A DNA stretch of 64,000 nt from NCBI RefSeq assembly GCF_947623445.1, contig NC_135245.1:8005501-8069500 (forward strand), in the 5' to 3' direction. The translations under genes were made by a program, and so were the position numbers. The stretch is from Clavelina lepadiformis. Taxonomy: Eukaryota; Chordata; Ascidiacea; Aplousobranchia; Clavelinidae. The notes below the pieces were generated by a model that was given only the letters and a program-made list of their open reading frames with translations, was not told where the DNA came from and ran no database searches. The first letter of the stretch is position 1, and each line of letters starts with the position of its first letter. Positions 63,303 through 64,000 of the stretch are shown here, piece by piece.

Positions 63303-64000
63303 CGCTATACAGTATGCACGGTATACCGTATTAGCTGAAAATGGGGTGAAATTCTAAAAGTGTTTCTTTGTAATTGATAAATAAATACGACTTTTATAGA
63401 ATATTTGCAATTAATATTTTTTTATATTGTCGTATTATTGTATTGTATTTATTTCTATTTATTGCATTTATCGACCTGATTAATCTGTTTGCATCTGTGT
63501 TGACTCAAAATAAATAAACGATATGACTTTAAGTTTGCATTTTACTGGAAACAGAATAAGTCATGGAATAAAGTCAAACTCATTCTGCCAAAGTTTTAAT
63601 TCTGTTCAGAATTTCCGAATATCTCTGTTGGTTTGGAAGAATTTATCAGATTAAACACGAAAGTATTCGCGCTTTTGACCGTCATACACCCTTATAGGAG
63701 ATGAATTATAAATACTTTGCGTGTTTATAGCCCAGAAAATTTAGACAAACGAGACTACGAGATTGACGCCGAGCGCCAGTCTGTAGTGATATACTACAAC
63801 AAAAGACCCCCGAAGGGATTACGTCATCTCTGCGGGACCATCGCCTCACATATGGTGTTTCGACCGGTCTGGCACGTGTCGTCCTGCTGTATCATGCATA
63901 AGGCGCTCAACTTAAAGCGGCCTTCTGGCAAACAATGTGTCGTACGTTGCTTAGTCGGGAAGGAAATGGATTTGCATTAAGTACATTCGACCACTGTATG
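63303..64000. other. Right edge, no supported gene
   Basis: May be intron of the glycosyltransferase gene. An open frame at 63,717-63,980 (+) has no recognised motif, and I do not call it a gene. No exon matching the GXYLT catalytic region was found on the minus strand. Confidence 0.4.

Noticed and set aside
63717-63980. 87-codon frame at the right edge as a gene or a GXYLT exon
   Set aside because: No motif match on either strand and no convincing splice sites; the window ends too soon to judge.
1-64000. CRISPR arrays, rRNA or bacterial-type operons
   Set aside because: No spaced direct repeats or rRNA signatures were seen, and the gene structure is plainly animal. The only tandem repeat is the 32-base array at 40,087.

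Overview
The window looks like a piece of an AT-rich invertebrate chordate genome, most likely an ascidian tunicate. Its genes are intron-bearing animal genes with clean GT-AG junctions. One resembles the Delta-like/DLK EGF proteins and one is a four-pass MS4A-like protein. Many short hAT-type DNA transposons lie among them. The species is inferred from gene content, not proven.

Layout, left to right. 1-1.1 kb is a broken copy of an unidentified repeated coding element; a second copy lies at 12.9-14.0 kb. 1.9-5.0 kb (+) is a complete six-exon L-threonine aldolase gene, followed by a decayed Helitron (5.2-7.2 kb). 9.3-23.2 kb (+) is a four-transmembrane MS4A-like gene whose introns are full of transposons: five hAT or pogo miniatures, the second unknown element, and an antisense LINE split by another hAT. 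23.7-33.0 kb has no recognised host gene but holds two hAT miniatures and a second LINE 3' half. 33.0-34.7 kb (+) is HDHD2 and 35.8-39.1 kb (+) is MRI1 (methionine salvage), head to tail and complete. 39.4-42.6 kb is a pogo-type element split by a 2.2-kb hAT element. 47.4-50.4 kb (+) encodes a roughly 810-residue protein with two N-terminal ubiquitin-like domains and a large C-terminal region I cannot assign. It converges on a small heat shock protein gene (51.0-52.4 kb, -). 53.9-57.5 kb (-) is a DLK-like gene with six EGF repeats and one membrane span. 62.2-62.8 kb (-) carries the last three exons of a glycosyltransferase resembling GXYLT, whose 5' part lies outside or was not found.

No operon or shared pathway links the neighbours. 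The strongest candidates for something new are the tandem-Ubl protein at 47.4-50.4 kb and a chimeric miniature transposon with pogo-type ends and a hAT-derived core (15,966-16,882 and 39,400-42,571). Eight hAT insertions also share a central-TA, mostly nnCTATnn, target site. Exon boundaries were worked out by hand from reading frame and splice sites, and no similarity search was run.
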